The translations under genes were made by a program, and so were the position numbers. From NCBI GenBank assembly GCA_009843785.1, contig VYCT01000216.1, forward strand, positions 1 to 42,154: 42,154 bases of DNA, read 5' to 3'. This document shows, piece by piece, positions 9,104-18,160 of the stretch; position 1 is the first letter of the stretch, and every line of letters begins with the position of its first letter. Source of the stretch: Candidatus Poribacteria bacterium. Lineage in GTDB: Bacteria; Poribacteria; WGA-4E; WGA-3G. The notes below the pieces were generated by a model. That model was not told the DNA's origin. It saw nothing but the letters and a program-made list of their open reading frames with translations, and ran no database searches.

Positions 9104-11155
9104 ATGCAAAGCCTCAGACCCGCACCATTTAACGTTGTTTCGGGTGACACCGAAGGAACAACATGGGCATTGCCGGAAGGTGCAATCGTCCGGTTAGGGA
9201 AAGGATTTCAATCTTATCAAAACGATAGCGATATCGCACTTTCTCCTGATGGCGCGTATTTTGTTGTTGGAACGTGTGTAGGGCTCTGGTGGTATGATGT
9301 ATCATCCATGTCTCCCATCGCGTTGTGGGAAACAGAGCGAGGCATGATCTCGGCTGTCGATTTTTCGCCGGATGGTAAGTGGGTTGCTACCGCGAATTGG
9401 GATGGCGTTATTAAGATGCTGGATATTCAAAGCGGTGAGTGTGTCGCTCAAATGAAGCCGTCAGAGGAGCATAATATCTATAAACACATTGCCTTTTCTC
9501 CTGACAGCAAATGGATTGCCACCGCGAGTATTGCCACTGCGAAGCAGGTGGGTATTATTGAGGTATTGGATGTTCAAAACGGTGTCTGCATCGCGCAGCT
9601 GGAACGGGAATCGCATGATGGACGATCAAACTATATTCCTCAACTCGGATTTTCGCCGGATGGACGGTATGTCGCTGCTACAGTAGGAAAGCAAACCTAC
9701 ATCTGGGATCCGAGGACAGGTGCGCCAATCGCCAAATTTACAGGTATAAAATTTGCCTTTTCCCCGGACAGCCGCCTGCTTGCGTGCGAGAATCCTTATA
9801 CAATCCCTCATACGACTCCCCCTCGCGGTGCCAGCCACATCTCAGTGTGCGATATAGCGACAGGCGAGCGCATCGCTCACTTCACGGAGCATAGCGATAC
9901 ACTGAGGACTATCACATTTTCACCCTGCGGCCAGTTCCTTGCCGCAAGTGATGAAAACAGTAAACTACACGTATGGAATCTCACAGAGGGTTTACTGACG
10001 GAAACTCATACGGATTATGAAATGTCGCGGGTAGAGCCCATCTACTTACCAGACGGAACGCTACTTGCAACTGTGTTTACGCGTGAAACTATTGAGGTAT
10101 GGAACGTCCAACAGCGGCGAAAACTATGGACTTATGAACCGCAACCTGAAAGTATTGGTGATCAATGGTTTTCAGAATGCCCGGAGCTCCCTATTGCTCA
10201 TTTCCAGTCTGATGAACCGAAGCCGATTGACGAAAAACACACCTTCCCAACACTTCATGAGCCTCTGTGTTATCTATATCCGGCAGTATTTTCTCCTGAT
10301 GGAGAGACACTTGCCAGCGGGAGGGCTCTAAAAGGTCTGGTGCTATGGGATATTGGACGTAAGCAGGCGCGTGATATATTCATCCATGATAAACTTTTTG
10401 TTTGTTTCGATGTTTTGGATTTTTTACCTTGTGGAGACATATTAGCTGTCAGCAGAAATCACGACACCTTCAAAGTGTGGCGCATTAGTGAAACAGAAGA
10501 AGTTTCAATTGCTGAGTTCACGTCTCCCACAGAGTTAAGACGACATGTCTTGGCGGTCTCAGGCTATCAAGTTGCCTGTGGCGGTGGCACGCTTTATCTA
10601 TGGGACCTTGAGCACAACCAAAAACCGAAATCACTTATGGGACATACAGAGCACATCTGGTCGTTGGCGTTTTCGCCGGATGGCAAACGACTTGCGAGTG
10701 GATCAAGCGATAAAACTGCACGGATTTGGGATGTTGAAGCAGGCGAAGAAATAGCCATGCTGCCTTTGGATAGGCCTCGCAGGACTATGGCACTTGCCTT
10801 TTCGCCGTGTGGCGGTGTAATTGCTACAGGGATGCAAGGCGAACTTCGGTTGTGGTGTGCTGAAACGCTGACAACGCTTTTTGCGATACCACAGCCACAG
10901 ACAGCGGATCCGTATGCTCTCGCTTTTTCGCCGTGTGGTAAGTATCTTGCATCTGGAACTTGGTGGCAGAAAGGGATGGAGAAGATGGCAATCCGTTTAT
11001 GGGACGTTGCCACAGGCAAGAATATCCATACCTTCTGGGGACATACAACGGATGTGCAATCACTCGATTTCTCTCCGGACGGCACACTGCTGGCGAGTGG
11101 GAGTTTTGACGGCACAATCCTACTGTGGGATGTCAAACCCTTTATTGGCTCTTAA
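9104..11155 (+). CDS. WD40 repeat protein, tandem copy 2
   Basis: Same N-terminus and blade layout; ATG9104 after 'taaggagtggatacc'. Confidence 0.9.
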   Translation: MQSLRPAPFNVVSGDTEGTTWALPEGAIVRLGKGFQSYQNDSDIALSPDGAYFVVGTCVGLWWYDVSSMSPIALWETERGMISAVDFSPDGKWVATANWDGVIKMLDIQSGECVAQMKPSEEHNIYKHIAFSPDSKWIATASIATAKQVGIIEVLDVQNGVCIAQLERESHDGRSNYIPQLGFSPDGRYVAATVGKQTYIWDPRTGAPIAKFTGIKFAFSPDSRLLACENPYTIPHTTPPRGASHISVCDIATGERIAHFTEHSDTLRTITFSPCGQFLAASDENSKLHVWNLTEGLLTETHTDYEMSRVEPIYLPDGTLLATVFTRETIEVWNVQQRRKLWTYEPQPESIGDQWFSECPELPIAHFQSDEPKPIDEKHTFPTLHEPLCYLYPAVFSPDGETLASGRALKGLVLWDIGRKQARDIFIHDKLFVCFDVLDFLPCGDILAVSRNHDTFKVWRISETEEVSIAEFTSPTELRRHVLAVSGYQVACGGGTLYLWDLEHNQKPKSLMGHTEHIWSLAFSPDGKRLASGSSDKTARIWDVEAGEEIAMLPLDRPRRTMALAFSPCGGVIATGMQGELRLWCAETLTTLFAIPQPQTADPYALAFSPCGKYLASGTWWQKGMEKMAIRLWDVATGKNIHTFWGHTTDVQSLDFSPDGTLLASGSFDGTILLWDVKPFIGS

Positions 11156-11201
11156 AACGTCGGACATTGAATGCCAACCTATTTTTTAAGGAGTGAATAT
11201 C

Positions 11202-13289
11202 ATGCAAGACCGCAGACCAGCACCCTTGAATATAGTATCAGGGGACCCCGAAGGAATAACATGGGCCTTACCCGAAGGCGCAATCGCCCGATTGGGAAAA
11301 GGAATTGCATCGTCTGGTCCGGGACCGAAACTGGCACTCCCACCCGGCGGCGTGTATTTCGCAGTTCAAACCCGCATAGGACTCTGGTGGTATGAAATGG
11401 CATCAAAGTCACCGATCGCGCTGTGGGAAACAGAACGAGGGTTGATAGGGAGTGCTGATTTTTCACCCGATGGCGAGTGGATCGCTATCGCCAATTGGGA
11501 TGGTATCCTCAAGGTGATAGATGTTCAGAGTGGTGAGTGCATCGCACAGATGAAGCGGATGGAAGAACAGAATATCTATGCACATGTTGTCTTTTCTCCA
11601 GATCGCAAGTGGATTGCCACCGCGAATCAGAACGGCAATGTTGAAGTCTTGGATGTTCATCAGGGTGTGTGCATCGCGCAGATGGATCGGGGTGAACGTG
11701 ATACGCAATCGAATGACGTTTCTCGGCTTGAGTTTTCGTCAGATGGCAAATTTCTTGCTGCTACTGTGCAAAATCCTAAAATTTATTCGTTCCGCGACGG
11801 TGAACGTAAACTCGTTAACCCTCATACAGAAGGCACGCAAACTTACGTATGGCATCCGGAGACGGGGACACCTATTGTCAAGTTTACAGGTAGTAAACTT
11901 ACCTTTTCTCCGGACAGTCGATTGCTTGCTGGTGCAGCTGCTGATGCAGCTATGCGTAATGATGATCGCGTTGACCGCTGCGTCTCGGTGTGGGATGTAA
12001 CAACGGGTGAACGCATTGCTCACTTCACAGGACATGGTGATTGGGTAAGTTCTGTCGCTTTTTCACCCTGCGGTGAGTTTCTCGTGTCGAGTAGTAGAGA
12101 TAAAAGCCTGCGCGTCTGGGATGTCAAGAAAGGCGCACAAAAGATGGTTTATACGGACTTTGAAGAGTCTTGGGTGGAGCCGTTTTACTCATTAGAGGGC
12201 GAGCTACTTGGAATTGTAAATACACAAAACACCATTGAGGTCTGGAATATCGAATGTCATGAGAAACTATACACTTTAGAATTACCCCCGCGAAGCGTTT
12301 ATGCTAATTGGTTTAAAAAATTTCCGCAACTGGCTATTGCGAACAAAAAGGCTGAGGTTGGCGATGGGCATACATCTTCAACACTTCGTGAGTTTGCCTG
12401 TTATCCAGATCCCGTAATGTTTTTGCCGGATGGAGCAACCCTTGCCGCAAAGGGCTATCGCATGGGGGTTGTGTTATGGAATGTTGGACATAAGCAGGCA
12501 CGGAAAACATTACTGGAGGATAAACGTATCGCCTCTTTTACTGTTTTGCCGTGCGGAAACATGCTGGTTGGCACTTCACGAGACGGAAATGTCACTGTGT
12601 GGGATGCTGAGAAGCATGATGAACCGATTGCCGAATTTACCGAACAGACACAATCGGGATGGCGTATGGTGTTCGCACCGACAGGGGATCGGTTTGCAGT
12701 CGGAAGTAGAGAAGGCACAATCTACTTATACGATCTCAAACATAATGAGAAGTTGAAGCCTCTCACAGGACACACCGATTTGACCTGGTCGGTATTGTTC
12801 TCACCAGATGGCAAGCGACTGGTAAGTGGTTCAAGCGATAAAACTGCCCGTTTGTGGGATGTTGCGTCGGGTGAACAAATTGGGACATTTCCGTTGGATG
12901 AACCTCGGATACTTATGGGGGTAGCATTTTCACCGTGTGGCAATGTGATTGCTACAGGGATGTTCGGCGGACTCCGCTTGTGGTGTGCTGAAACATTGAC
13001 AATGCTTTTGGAGATACCGCAGCCACAGACACAAAAGCCGTACGCCCTCGCTTTTTCGCCGTGTGGTAAGTACCTCGCATCTGGAACTTGGTGGCGGAGA
13101 GAGGAACAAATGGAGAAGATGGCAATCCGGTTGTGGGAGGTTGCTACCGGTGAGGAGATCACGACCCTTTGGGGACATCCAACGGATATACAGTCACTCG
13201 CCTTTTCGCCGGACAACACGCTTCTCGCAAGTGGAAGTCACGACTGCACTATCCTGTTGTGGGATGTGAAACCCTTCATCAGTTCGTAA
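11202..13289 (+). CDS. WD40 repeat protein, tandem copy 3
   Basis: Same N-terminus (PAPLNIVSGDPEGITWALPEGAIARLGKG); ATG11202 after 'taaggagtgaatatc'. Confidence 0.9.
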   Translation: MQDRRPAPLNIVSGDPEGITWALPEGAIARLGKGIASSGPGPKLALPPGGVYFAVQTRIGLWWYEMASKSPIALWETERGLIGSADFSPDGEWIAIANWDGILKVIDVQSGECIAQMKRMEEQNIYAHVVFSPDRKWIATANQNGNVEVLDVHQGVCIAQMDRGERDTQSNDVSRLEFSSDGKFLAATVQNPKIYSFRDGERKLVNPHTEGTQTYVWHPETGTPIVKFTGSKLTFSPDSRLLAGAAADAAMRNDDRVDRCVSVWDVTTGERIAHFTGHGDWVSSVAFSPCGEFLVSSSRDKSLRVWDVKKGAQKMVYTDFEESWVEPFYSLEGELLGIVNTQNTIEVWNIECHEKLYTLELPPRSVYANWFKKFPQLAIANKKAEVGDGHTSSTLREFACYPDPVMFLPDGATLAAKGYRMGVVLWNVGHKQARKTLLEDKRIASFTVLPCGNMLVGTSRDGNVTVWDAEKHDEPIAEFTEQTQSGWRMVFAPTGDRFAVGSREGTIYLYDLKHNEKLKPLTGHTDLTWSVLFSPDGKRLVSGSSDKTARLWDVASGEQIGTFPLDEPRILMGVAFSPCGNVIATGMFGGLRLWCAETLTMLLEIPQPQTQKPYALAFSPCGKYLASGTWWRREEQMEKMAIRLWEVATGEEITTLWGHPTDIQSLAFSPDNTLLASGSHDCTILLWDVKPFISS

Positions 13290-13356
13290 AAGTTCATTAG
13301 GCGTAATTTCCTTGTTATCCTACCTCTCTAAGGCGGGACAGGCTATCCGTTTTGGT

Positions 13357-13385
13357 TTGATTTCCTGCCTTGGATATGTTATTAT
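13357..13385 (+). promoter_or_regulatory. Sigma70-type promoter
   Basis: TTGATT-17 nt-TATTAT upstream of the ATPase gene. Confidence 0.5.
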
Positions 13386-13436
13386 TTTTATATCACATTC
13401 GCGGAAATAGCAATTTTTTAAACGGAGCCGCTCGTT

Positions 13437-14591
13437 ATGATTATCAATCGGCTTATTGTCAAAAACTGGCGGAATTTTCAGCATACTGATGTTCCGCTTA
13501 GGGAGCGGCAATTTATTGTCGGTCCGAATGCTTCAGGTAAATCCAACCTGTTAGACATTTTTCGTTTTCTGCGCGATATCGCCAAAGCCGAAGGTGGAGG
13601 ACTCCAAAAAGCAATCAATGACCGAGGCGGTGTTTCCCACATTCGGTGCCTGGCCGCGCCACAGGACGTAGAGGTTTCTATTGAAATTCATATTGCCGAC
13701 ACGCCTGATGCCGCTGCAACATGGCGATATGGTGTCGGGTTCCAACAAGAACCGCGGGGGCAGCGCCAAACCCATCTCACATACGAACGCGTCTGGAGAG
13801 CGGATGAACTCCTTCTTGATAGACCTGATGCAGACGACAACGCAGATCCAGATCGTCTTACGCAGACCGCGCTTGAACAGAACGCTGCCAACGCGAAGTT
13901 TCGAGAGATTGGACGCTTTCTTCGCGATGTCACCTATCTTCATCTGGTACCGCAACTCATCCGTTTTGGGGACGCGATTCAAGGCAAAGTTATTGAAGAC
14001 GATCCGTTTGGTCAGGCTTTTATGCAAAGAGTCGCGGGCGTGCATCCAAGCACACGCCGCGCTCGTCTCAAAAGGATTGAACGTGCCTTGAAGATTGTGG
14101 TGCCGCAGTTTGAGGAATTGGCGTTTATTCGGGATAAACGCACAGGGCATCCGCATTTACAAGCGCGTTATTCCGACTGGCAGTTGAACAAAGAGTGGCA
14201 GCGCGAAGACCAATTTTCGGATGGGACGCTTCGGTTGATTGGGCTTTTGTGGGCACTCCTTGAGAATGACTCGCTTATTTTGCTGGAGGAACCTGAACTC
14301 TCCTTAAACGTAGGCATTGTCTCTAAACTCGCACCGCTGTTTGCCCGTATACCGAGAATCCACCAGGGGCAAGTGCTTGTTAGCACACATAGCAGTACGC
14401 TTCTAACAGAACCGTGCATTGACGGCACAGAAGTGCTTTTGCTCACACCTGCCAAAAAGGGAACATCGGTTAAAGTCTCGTCTGATATTGAGGACATTCG
14501 CATCCTTTTAGAAAATGGGTTCACAGTAGGTGAGGTTGTCCTTTCACGAACCAGACCTAAAGATACTGCCGGAGTCAGTCTGATACAATGA
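13437..14591 (+). CDS. AAA_21/OLD-like ATPase (RecF/SMC-type)
   Basis: Walker A 'VGPNASGKSNLLD', signature-like 'QFSDGTLRLIGLL', Walker B 'DSLILLEEPELSL', 'VLVSTHSSTLL'. Confidence 0.88.
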   Translation: MIINRLIVKNWRNFQHTDVPLRERQFIVGPNASGKSNLLDIFRFLRDIAKAEGGGLQKAINDRGGVSHIRCLAAPQDVEVSIEIHIADTPDAAATWRYGVGFQQEPRGQRQTHLTYERVWRADELLLDRPDADDNADPDRLTQTALEQNAANAKFREIGRFLRDVTYLHLVPQLIRFGDAIQGKVIEDDPFGQAFMQRVAGVHPSTRRARLKRIERALKIVVPQFEELAFIRDKRTGHPHLQARYSDWQLNKEWQREDQFSDGTLRLIGLLWALLENDSLILLEEPELSLNVGIVSKLAPLFARIPRIHQGQVLVSTHSSTLLTEPCIDGTEVLLLTPAKKGTSVKVSSDIEDIRILLENGFTVGEVVLSRTRPKDTAGVSLIQ

Positions 14592-15199
14592 GATTAAAGC
14601 ACGTAATTCTCGCAGTTGAGGATGAACTCGGTGAAGCAGTTTCAACGCAAATTCTTAAGAGGTTTGACATCGAAATTTGGAACACAGTCTTCGGTGAAGG
14701 TTATACTTATCTTCAACGCAAAGCAATGGAGTTCAACCGTTCTGCTAACGGCGTAGCTATTTTTATGTTGACCGATTTAGATTCACCCCAAAATTGTCCA
14801 CCACGACTCATCCAATCTTGGATTAAAGGGGCTCTAAATCCTCAGTTTTTCTTCCGCGTCGCAGTCATGGAGGTCGAATCTTGGGTGATGGCAGATCGGA
14901 ATGGTACAGCGAATTTTCTATCAATACCTGTTAATCGCATCCCGCGAAATATTGATGAGATTCCGAATCCTAAAGAATTTCTGGTTTCACTTGCACGTCG
15001 GAGCCAAAAGAGAACGGTGCGTGAGGCATTGATTCCGGCACAGGGCGCGATTCTTCCTGTGGGCAATGAATACAACGCATTTTTGAGTAAATTTGTCAAA
15101 GAACACTGGAATTTAGAACGCGCCGCTACCACCTCTCCCAGTCTAAAACGAACATTAGACCGACTCGCACAAGGCAAAAATGTGAGTGCTAACCAGTGA
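14588..15199 (+). CDS. DUF4276/TOPRIM-like protein
   Basis: 'ILAVEDELGEAV' (acidic), 'FMLTDLDSPQ' (DxD), 'VAVMEVESWVMADR' resembling the DUF4276 'EFEAWLLAD' motif; ATGA overlap with the ATPase. Confidence 0.6.
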   Translation: MRLKHVILAVEDELGEAVSTQILKRFDIEIWNTVFGEGYTYLQRKAMEFNRSANGVAIFMLTDLDSPQNCPPRLIQSWIKGALNPQFFFRVAVMEVESWVMADRNGTANFLSIPVNRIPRNIDEIPNPKEFLVSLARRSQKRTVREALIPAQGAILPVGNEYNAFLSKFVKEHWNLERAATTSPSLKRTLDRLAQGKNVSANQ

Positions 15200-15501
15200 A
15201 CAAAAAATTTCAACGCCACATTGAAGATTTCACCTGCGCACAGTGCGGTGCTGCTGTCAACGGAAACGGCTACACCAATCACTGTCCAGAATGCCTCTGG
15301 AGTCGACACGTTGATGTCAATCCCGGCGACCGATCCGCAACCTGTCAGGGTTTAATGGAACCGGTTGGGTTTACCGTAAAACACGGCAAGTATATCCTTA
15401 CGCACCGCTGCACGGCGTGCGGCATACACAAAAATAACAAAACCTCAAAGAATGACAACTTTGAGGCGATCCTTCGCTTACAAGGAGAAATAGATGTCTA
15501 A
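15196..15501 (+). CDS. RNHCP domain protein (zinc-ribbon-like)
   Basis: 'EDFTCAQCGAAVNGNGYTNHCPECLWSRHVDVNPGDRSATCQGLMEPVGF...HRCTACGIHKNNKTSKND'; GTG start overlaps previous stop. Confidence 0.85.
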   Translation: MNKKFQRHIEDFTCAQCGAAVNGNGYTNHCPECLWSRHVDVNPGDRSATCQGLMEPVGFTVKHGKYILTHRCTACGIHKNNKTSKNDNFEAILRLQGEIDV

Positions 15502-16417
15502 AGAAAAAATTCTGGCGATCGTATCCATCTCTGTTCTCGCTATTGCTACCGTCGTTTTGGGCATCCTGTTCTATTCAACTTCAAACGGACTCGAACAGAC
15601 GCAAGCAGAATTAGCGACGACCCAAACCACACTCCAAGAAACTGAGACTGCAAAAGCGGATATCGAAAAGAAGTTAGCGGAAACCGAAAGCACATTGTCT
15701 GAAACGCGAAAGAACTTGGCAGAGACACGTTCCGAACTCGATCAAACCAAAGAGATATTGCAAAACGCAAGCGAAGCCGCTCGAAAAATCGCCGCTGAAC
15801 GGAACACGCTCCAGCAGGACAAAAGTGCGCTTGAACGCGAAAAAGAGAGTCTTCGCGCAAAACTCACCGAGATTGAATCCGAATTACAACGGATCCGGGA
15901 GCAATCACAACGTTCAATTACGGCTATCCAAGAGCGGTTTAAAGATACAGTCGGTGCCGTGTTAGATGACGCAGGACGGTTGAAACTTGATGTTAAGGGG
16001 AAAATCTTGTTTGAAACAGGCAGCGCGATTCTAAGTACAGATGGGAAAGAACTTTTGGATGCAATCTCGGAAGAGGTTTTACTCAACGCAGACTATTCAG
16101 CTTACGCCATTCGGGTTGAGGGACACACAGATAACACACCCATCGGCGGCGACGCACTGCGGAACTGGAACCTCTCCACCGAACGCGCAATCGCGGCGGT
16201 GAAATACTTGCAGGAACATGCGAATGTGAGTGCGGAACGTCTGGCAGCCACTGGCTACGCCTTCTACCAACCCATAGATACTGCCGAAACGCCGGACGCG
16301 AAAGCCAAAAATCGGAGGATCGAAATTATACTCGTGCCACCACAAGATTTTCTGTCCGAACTCCTAACATCGCTCCAAAATGTGATGCAATCTATTGAAG
16401 CGAAGGCATCTCAGTAG
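15494..16417 (+). CDS. OmpA/MotB-family protein with N-terminal TM helix and coiled coil
   Basis: TM 'ILAIVSISVLAIATVVLGILFY', heptad-rich coiled coil, OmpA motif 'RVEGHTDNTPIGG...NWNLSTERAIAAVKYLQ'. Confidence 0.88.
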   Translation: MSKEKILAIVSISVLAIATVVLGILFYSTSNGLEQTQAELATTQTTLQETETAKADIEKKLAETESTLSETRKNLAETRSELDQTKEILQNASEAARKIAAERNTLQQDKSALEREKESLRAKLTEIESELQRIREQSQRSITAIQERFKDTVGAVLDDAGRLKLDVKGKILFETGSAILSTDGKELLDAISEEVLLNADYSAYAIRVEGHTDNTPIGGDALRNWNLSTERAIAAVKYLQEHANVSAERLAATGYAFYQPIDTAETPDAKAKNRRIEIILVPPQDFLSELLTSLQNVMQSIEAKASQ

Positions 16418-16427
16418 TGTTATCTGC

Positions 16428-17270
16428 CTATTCTTTTTCTGCACTCGCGCGTTTTGCTTGTACCGCAAGTTCTGTCGCAAGTTTGATGAGGCGTCTCGTT
16501 TCATCAATCTGTTCGAGTATCTGCGCGTTTGTCCACGAAACAGAAGCGAGGTAACGCAACTCGTCTGGGTTGTTCAAGGTTTCAGCACCGAGTGCCACCT
16601 GAAGTCCGCTTGATGCAGCGTATCGCACACCGAGGTTCACACCAGCACCATCGAATTCCAAACTCGTCGTAATGTTGCCCCTGGCGAAAGCTGGTCGAAA
16701 TTCTTTACGCAACCCAACAAACAGACCGATAGGACGTTCCGAAAACGCAAACCGCTGCGTGCCGATCCCGATGTGTCCAGAAAATTGGTGAATCCGTGGC
16801 AGATTAAAAGTTTTACTGATAGCAAGAAACGCTGAGGCACTTTCATCGGCTTCCGCTTCTGAATCCCACAAGACGATATCCCTACCAAGTTTCTCTATAC
16901 CTATCGCTATACTCGGGATCGCGCCAGTCTCCGGCTCTTTTAAGAGTTGGAACTTTAAGTTCGCAGTCCGATCAGCAGAAGGTCGCTCACCATATTCGTT
17001 CCACAGGTGTGTCAACCCGACTTCAACGCGATCAAACAGTCCAAAGTTAAGACGAACCGCAACGGCATCACCCAGGTTTGTTGTAGAATGGTCCATCATC
17101 CGTTGTTGAAAACCGAGATAAGTGCCTGCTTCAAATATTCCGTGTTGCAATACTCTACCTGTTGGAATATCTACCAATCCGCTCCCTGTAAACACTTCAC
17201 TGCTGACAGGCTTAGAAACCGTGATGGATGCCAAAACAATCAAGAAAAGGGAAATCGTGTGTCGAAGCAT
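16428..17270 (-). CDS. Outer membrane beta-barrel protein (YjbH-like)
   Basis: Signal peptide then 'GSGLVDIPTGRVLQHGIFEAGTYLGF' and barrel-like alternation. Confidence 0.55.
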   Translation of the reverse strand: MLRHTISLFLIVLASITVSKPVSSEVFTGSGLVDIPTGRVLQHGIFEAGTYLGFQQRMMDHSTTNLGDAVAVRLNFGLFDRVEVGLTHLWNEYGERPSADRTANLKFQLLKEPETGAIPSIAIGIEKLGRDIVLWDSEAEADESASAFLAISKTFNLPRIHQFSGHIGIGTQRFAFSERPIGLFVGLRKEFRPAFARGNITTSLEFDGAGVNLGVRYAASSGLQVALGAETLNNPDELRYLASVSWTNAQILEQIDETRRLIKLATELAVQAKRASAEKE

Positions 17271-17275
17271 TGATG

Positions 17276-17965
17276 CTACTCCATATACCGGATGCCGGCA
17301 GGCGTGCCGATGATAATTTTGTCAGCACGATTGACAAAAATCCCGTTCTCTACCACACCCGGAATATTATTTAACTGCATCTCTACCACTTGCGGTTCAG
17401 GGATACCGTCAAAGTGGCAGTCAAGGATATAGTTGCCGTTGTCGGTGATGAGTGGGGATACCTCTCCGTTTTGTGAGGTATCCTGTCGGAGTGTTGATTT
17501 TCCACAAATCCGATTGACTTCGGTCTGTGTGGCTTCCCATCCGAACCGCACGATTTCCACAGGGAGCGAGAAGGTCGTGCCGAGGACACGTGATACCTTG
17601 CTTTCATCGACCACAATTAATATCTCTTTAGATGCATGAGCGATGATTTTTTCTCTAACGAGCGCGGCACCGCCACCTTTAATCAGATTAAGATGTGCGT
17701 CCACTTCATCGGCACCGTCAATAGTTAAGTCAATAGTAGGATGTGTAGCGAGCGTTGTCAAGGGTATCTTTTGTGCTATAGCGATTTTCTCGGTTCCCTC
17801 GGAGGTAGGGATTCCGATAATATCAAGTCCTTCGCGTACCATCGCTCCAAGTTTTAAGAGTGCGTAATAGACGGTGGAACCTGTCCCCAATCCTACGATC
17901 ATACCGGACCGAACATCTTCTGTCGCTTTTTCTGCAGCTATTTTTTTCTGGTTTTCAGTATTCAT
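17276..17965 (-). CDS. rpiA: Ribose-5-phosphate isomerase A
   Basis: 'GMIVGLGTGSTVYYALLKLG', 'DLTIDGADEVDAHLNLIKGGGAALVREKI', 'VVDESKVSRVLG'; likely start ATG at 17965. Confidence 0.93.
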   Translation of the reverse strand: MNTENQKKIAAEKATEDVRSGMIVGLGTGSTVYYALLKLGAMVREGLDIIGIPTSEGTEKIAIAQKIPLTTLATHPTIDLTIDGADEVDAHLNLIKGGGAALVREKIIAHASKEILIVVDESKVSRVLGTTFSLPVEIVRFGWEATQTEVNRICGKSTLRQDTSQNGEVSPLITDNGNYILDCHFDGIPEPQVVEMQLNNIPGVVENGIFVNRADKIIIGTPAGIRYME

Positions 17966-18020
17966 GATGCATACAAGTTTACCAAACAATCTTCTGAAAA
18001 GCAAGTTTTTATATGGTATT

Positions 18021-18108
18021 CGGTCATCGGTTATCGGGAACAAACGGGTTATGTGGTTAACAAAATCACCTCTTAACTGATAACTGATAACTCACAACTG
18101 ACAACTAT
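18021..18108. repeat. Heptamer-type palindromic repeat, copy C
   Basis: cggtcatcggttatcgg ... ttaactgataactgataactcacaactgacaactatt. Confidence 0.8.
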
Positions 18109-18124
18109 TCCTCCAACAAAACAT

Positions 18125-18153
18125 TTGATTCTTTTTACCGGTTGTGCTATAAT
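18125..18153 (+). promoter_or_regulatory. Sigma70-type promoter placed directly before the ATG
   Basis: TTGATT-17 nt-TATAAT, ATG at 18161. Confidence 0.65.
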
Positions 18154-18160
18154 ACCCGTT

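Noticed and set aside
10594-13219. Long minus-strand ORFs (180 and 165 aa) opposite the WD40 genes
   Set aside because: They mirror each other because the WD40 blades are repetitive (shadow ORFs); no RBS or domain signal.
15494-16417. Interpretation of the OmpA-domain gene as a Zorya ZorB
   Set aside because: No MotA-like ZorA or ZorC/D/E genes nearby; only domain-level similarity, so not called Zorya.
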